A stretch of DNA of 36,415 nt from Clostridia bacterium (lineage in GTDB: Bacteria; Bacillota; Clostridia; Oscillospirales; CAG-272): the NCBI GenBank assembly GCA_017517035.1, contig JAFXAN010000055.1:1-36415 (forward strand). The letters run 5' to 3'. Positions 34,746 to 36,415 of this stretch are shown here, one piece after another (positions within the stretch are counted from its first letter, which is position 1; each line of letters begins with the position of its first letter). Position numbers and translations under genes: made by a program. Under the pieces are notes generated by a model. That model was not told where the DNA came from. It did no database searches and saw only the letters and a list, made by a program, of their open reading frames with translations.

Positions 34746-35848
34746 GTAACACAAATATGCCTATACTTACCGTTGAAAAGGCGGTTGAAACACTGTCAAA
34801 ATCCTATTGTGCGACAATAGGGAAGGGAATATCACCTAAAATTTTGCCCTCTGTTATGCTTTGGGGCCCTCCCGGTGTCGGTAAATCGCAGGGAGTAAGA
34901 CAGATTGCAAAGAAGATCGAAAAGGAAACGAAAAAGAAGGTGGTAATAACCGATGTTCGTCTGCTCCTTTTCAATCCCATTGACCTGAGAGGTATTCCCA
35001 CATCAAATGCAGAAAAAACACTGGCTATCTGGCTAAAGCCGCAGATATTTCAGATGGATGACAGTGAGGATATAATCAATATTATTTTCCTTGATGAAAT
35101 ATCTGCAGCACCGCAATCGGTTCAGGCTGCGGCATATCAGATAACCCTTGACAGAGTTGTTGGCGAGCATAAGCTGCCCGATAACTGTATTGTAATCGCC
35201 GCGGGAAACCGAGTTACCGATAAGTCGGTTTCCTTCAAAATGCCAAAGGCACTTGCAAACCGTCTTTTACATTTGGAAATTGAGGGCAGCTTTAGCTCAT
35301 GGCTTAATTGGGCAATAAAAAGCGGTGTAAATGAGAAGGTAATCGGCTTCTTATCCTTCAGAAGCGATATGCTTTTCGGATTTGATGCAAAAAGCGATGA
35401 TCTTGCCTTTGCAACTCCCCGTTCATGGGAGATGGTAAGCAATATTCTCAATACTGTTTCAAGCGATGCAAATGAAATGTATCCAATGATAGCGGGGCTT
35501 GTCGGAAGCGGTCTTGCAGTAGAATTCCGCTCTTGGTGTAATATTCATAGCGACCTTCCTGATATTGAAGCAATTTTTTCGGGCAGAGAATTTAGCATTC
35601 CGAAATCTTCAGATGCAATGTATGCTGTGGTTTCATCAATGATAAATTATGCTTCCGACCATAGATTTGAGCTTGATAAAATAGGAAATTCATTAAAATA
35701 TATCGAAAAATTCCCTGCAGATTATATTGCACTTTTGCTTCAGAACTATGAGCTGATTGAGGATGATTATAAGGATATTCTTATAAAGATTCCCGAATAT
35801 ATCAGGCTTATAGAAAAAAGGAGCGTTATGAGAAATGGCTCAGTTTGA
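34742..35848 (+). CDS. MoxR-type AAA+ ATPase
   Basis: The 368-residue protein has Walker A GPPGVGKSQ (42-50), Walker B IIFLDEIS (about 115-122) followed by APQSVQAAAYQITLDRVVGEHKLPDN, and the sensor I strand VIAAGNR, which are standard for MoxR/YehL-type ATPases. These act as chaperone-like remodellers, usually with a von Willebrand A protein encoded next door. Here the partner is the HExxH protein that overlaps its 3' end by 14 nt. The start overlaps the helicase stop (ATGA). Confidence 0.9.
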   Translation: MSNTNMPILTVEKAVETLSKSYCATIGKGISPKILPSVMLWGPPGVGKSQGVRQIAKKIEKETKKKVVITDVRLLLFNPIDLRGIPTSNAEKTLAIWLKPQIFQMDDSEDIINIIFLDEISAAPQSVQAAAYQITLDRVVGEHKLPDNCIVIAAGNRVTDKSVSFKMPKALANRLLHLEIEGSFSSWLNWAIKSGVNEKVIGFLSFRSDMLFGFDAKSDDLAFATPRSWEMVSNILNTVSSDANEMYPMIAGLVGSGLAVEFRSWCNIHSDLPDIEAIFSGREFSIPKSSDAMYAVVSSMINYASDHRFELDKIGNSLKYIEKFPADYIALLLQNYELIEDDYKDILIKIPEYIRLIEKRSVMRNGSV

Positions 35849-36415
35849 TTCAAAAACAAAGGAAATAATCAAAAGATTGCAGAACGCAAGGCTTTCAATT
35901 ATGGTAAAACACCCATTTTATGCAATTTTGCTTATGAATATGAGGTTTGCCATTGATCTTTCCTGCGAAACGGCATATACAGACGGAAAAAGAATTGCAT
36001 TTAATCCTGATTTTTTGAATGATCTTGATGATAGAGAGCTTGAATTTGTTCTGATGCACGAGGTTCTTCATGCGGCACTTGCACATCCCTTTCGCCATCA
36101 GGCGGATTATGAGCATGAGATCTTTGACATGGCTTGTGATATTGTTGTTAATTCAAATCTTCTTTACAGCTTTGGAAATGACAGGGGTAAGATAACACTG
36201 AAAAAGTATGGGGAGGCAATCCACAAGCTTCCGGGCGGTGAGGACGGATATAAGTATTCAGCAGAGGAGGCATATCGCATTCTTCTATCCGCAAAGGGAA
36301 AAAATCCGTCAAGCAAAAACGAAAAAGACGGCCTGAGCTGCGACTGTCAGGATGGTAGCAACAAATCGGACGATGACGATGGAGATCGCAAAAGCGAATG
36401 CGAAAACGAAAACGA
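35835..36415 (+). CDS. DUF2201-like metallopeptidase-domain protein (partial, runs off the window)
   Basis: The first 193 codons are present. An HExxH zinc motif (LMHEVLHAALAHPF, His75, Glu76, His79) is followed by DMACDIVVNSNL, matching the N-terminal putative metallopeptidase domain of the DUF2201 family, which normally continues into a VWA-like domain beyond the window. After residue 150 comes a low-complexity acidic linker (DDDDGDRKSECENENE). Pairing with a MoxR ATPase is the usual arrangement for this family. No stop codon is reached. Confidence 0.85.
   Translation, partial: MAQFDSKTKEIIKRLQNARLSIMVKHPFYAILLMNMRFAIDLSCETAYTDGKRIAFNPDFLNDLDDRELEFVLMHEVLHAALAHPFRHQADYEHEIFDMACDIVVNSNLLYSFGNDRGKITLKKYGEAIHKLPGGEDGYKYSAEEAYRILLSAKGKNPSSKNEKDGLSCDCQDGSNKSDDDDGDRKSECENEN

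Overview
The window looks like chromosomal DNA from a Gram-positive, low to moderate G+C anaerobe of the class Clostridia, probably a gut Oscillospirales or Lachnospirales relative. The taxonomic call is inference. It rests on A+T-rich DNA with strong AGGAGG-type ribosome binding sites, ATG/GTG/TTG starts, a secreted BspA-type leucine-rich-repeat protein, and a Pel polysaccharide operon that lacks the outer-membrane genes pelB and pelC. No rRNA, tRNA or CRISPR array is visible.

Layout. (1) 1-9.4 kb is a set of mostly single-gene units, several bounded by clear sigma-A promoters and hairpin terminators: a REPIN-like nested palindrome, an AraC-family regulator divergent from a giant secreted LRR protein, an intracellular BNR/sialidase-fold protein, a TauE/SafE permease, a stand-alone TipAS drug-binding domain and a type A chloramphenicol acetyltransferase. 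(2) 9.5-24.8 kb is one tightly packed, co-directional ten-gene operon. It holds PelD-, PelE-, PelA-, PelF- and PelG-like proteins, then a CotH-kinase lipoprotein, a VTC-fold polymerase and a DUF4956 membrane protein, then an EAL phosphodiesterase and a membrane GGDEF diguanylate cyclase. The PelD-like protein is unusual: it carries an intact N-terminal HD-GYP phosphodiesterase and a central epimerase-like domain ahead of the PelD-type membrane, GAF and degenerate GGDEF parts. The operon therefore seems to encode synthesis (DGC), breakdown (HD-GYP, EAL) and sensing (RxxD I-site) of c-di-GMP together with the Pel synthase it should control.

(3) 24.9-36.4 kb is an accessory island of largely uncharacterised genes: a WYL regulator with a small partner, a soluble FtsH-like AAA/M41 protease broken by one in-frame TAA, a small protein overlapping a papain-like protein, a tyrosine-phosphatase/LRR fusion, a protein with a possible degenerate ATPase fold, and an operon of SUFU-domain protein, 1209-residue SF2 helicase, MoxR-type AAA+ ATPase and an HExxH DUF2201-like metallopeptidase that runs off the end.

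The most striking new observation is that five promoters in the island (for genes at 27650-, 27758+, 29485-, 29639+ and 30351+) share one architecture: a CAAAAAT/ATTTTTG core with an NNNCAY element exactly 9 nt before a TATAAT-like -10. This suggests these scattered units on both strands form one co-regulated system. The WYL gene, the obvious regulator candidate, has a different 9-18-9 dyad over its own -10.
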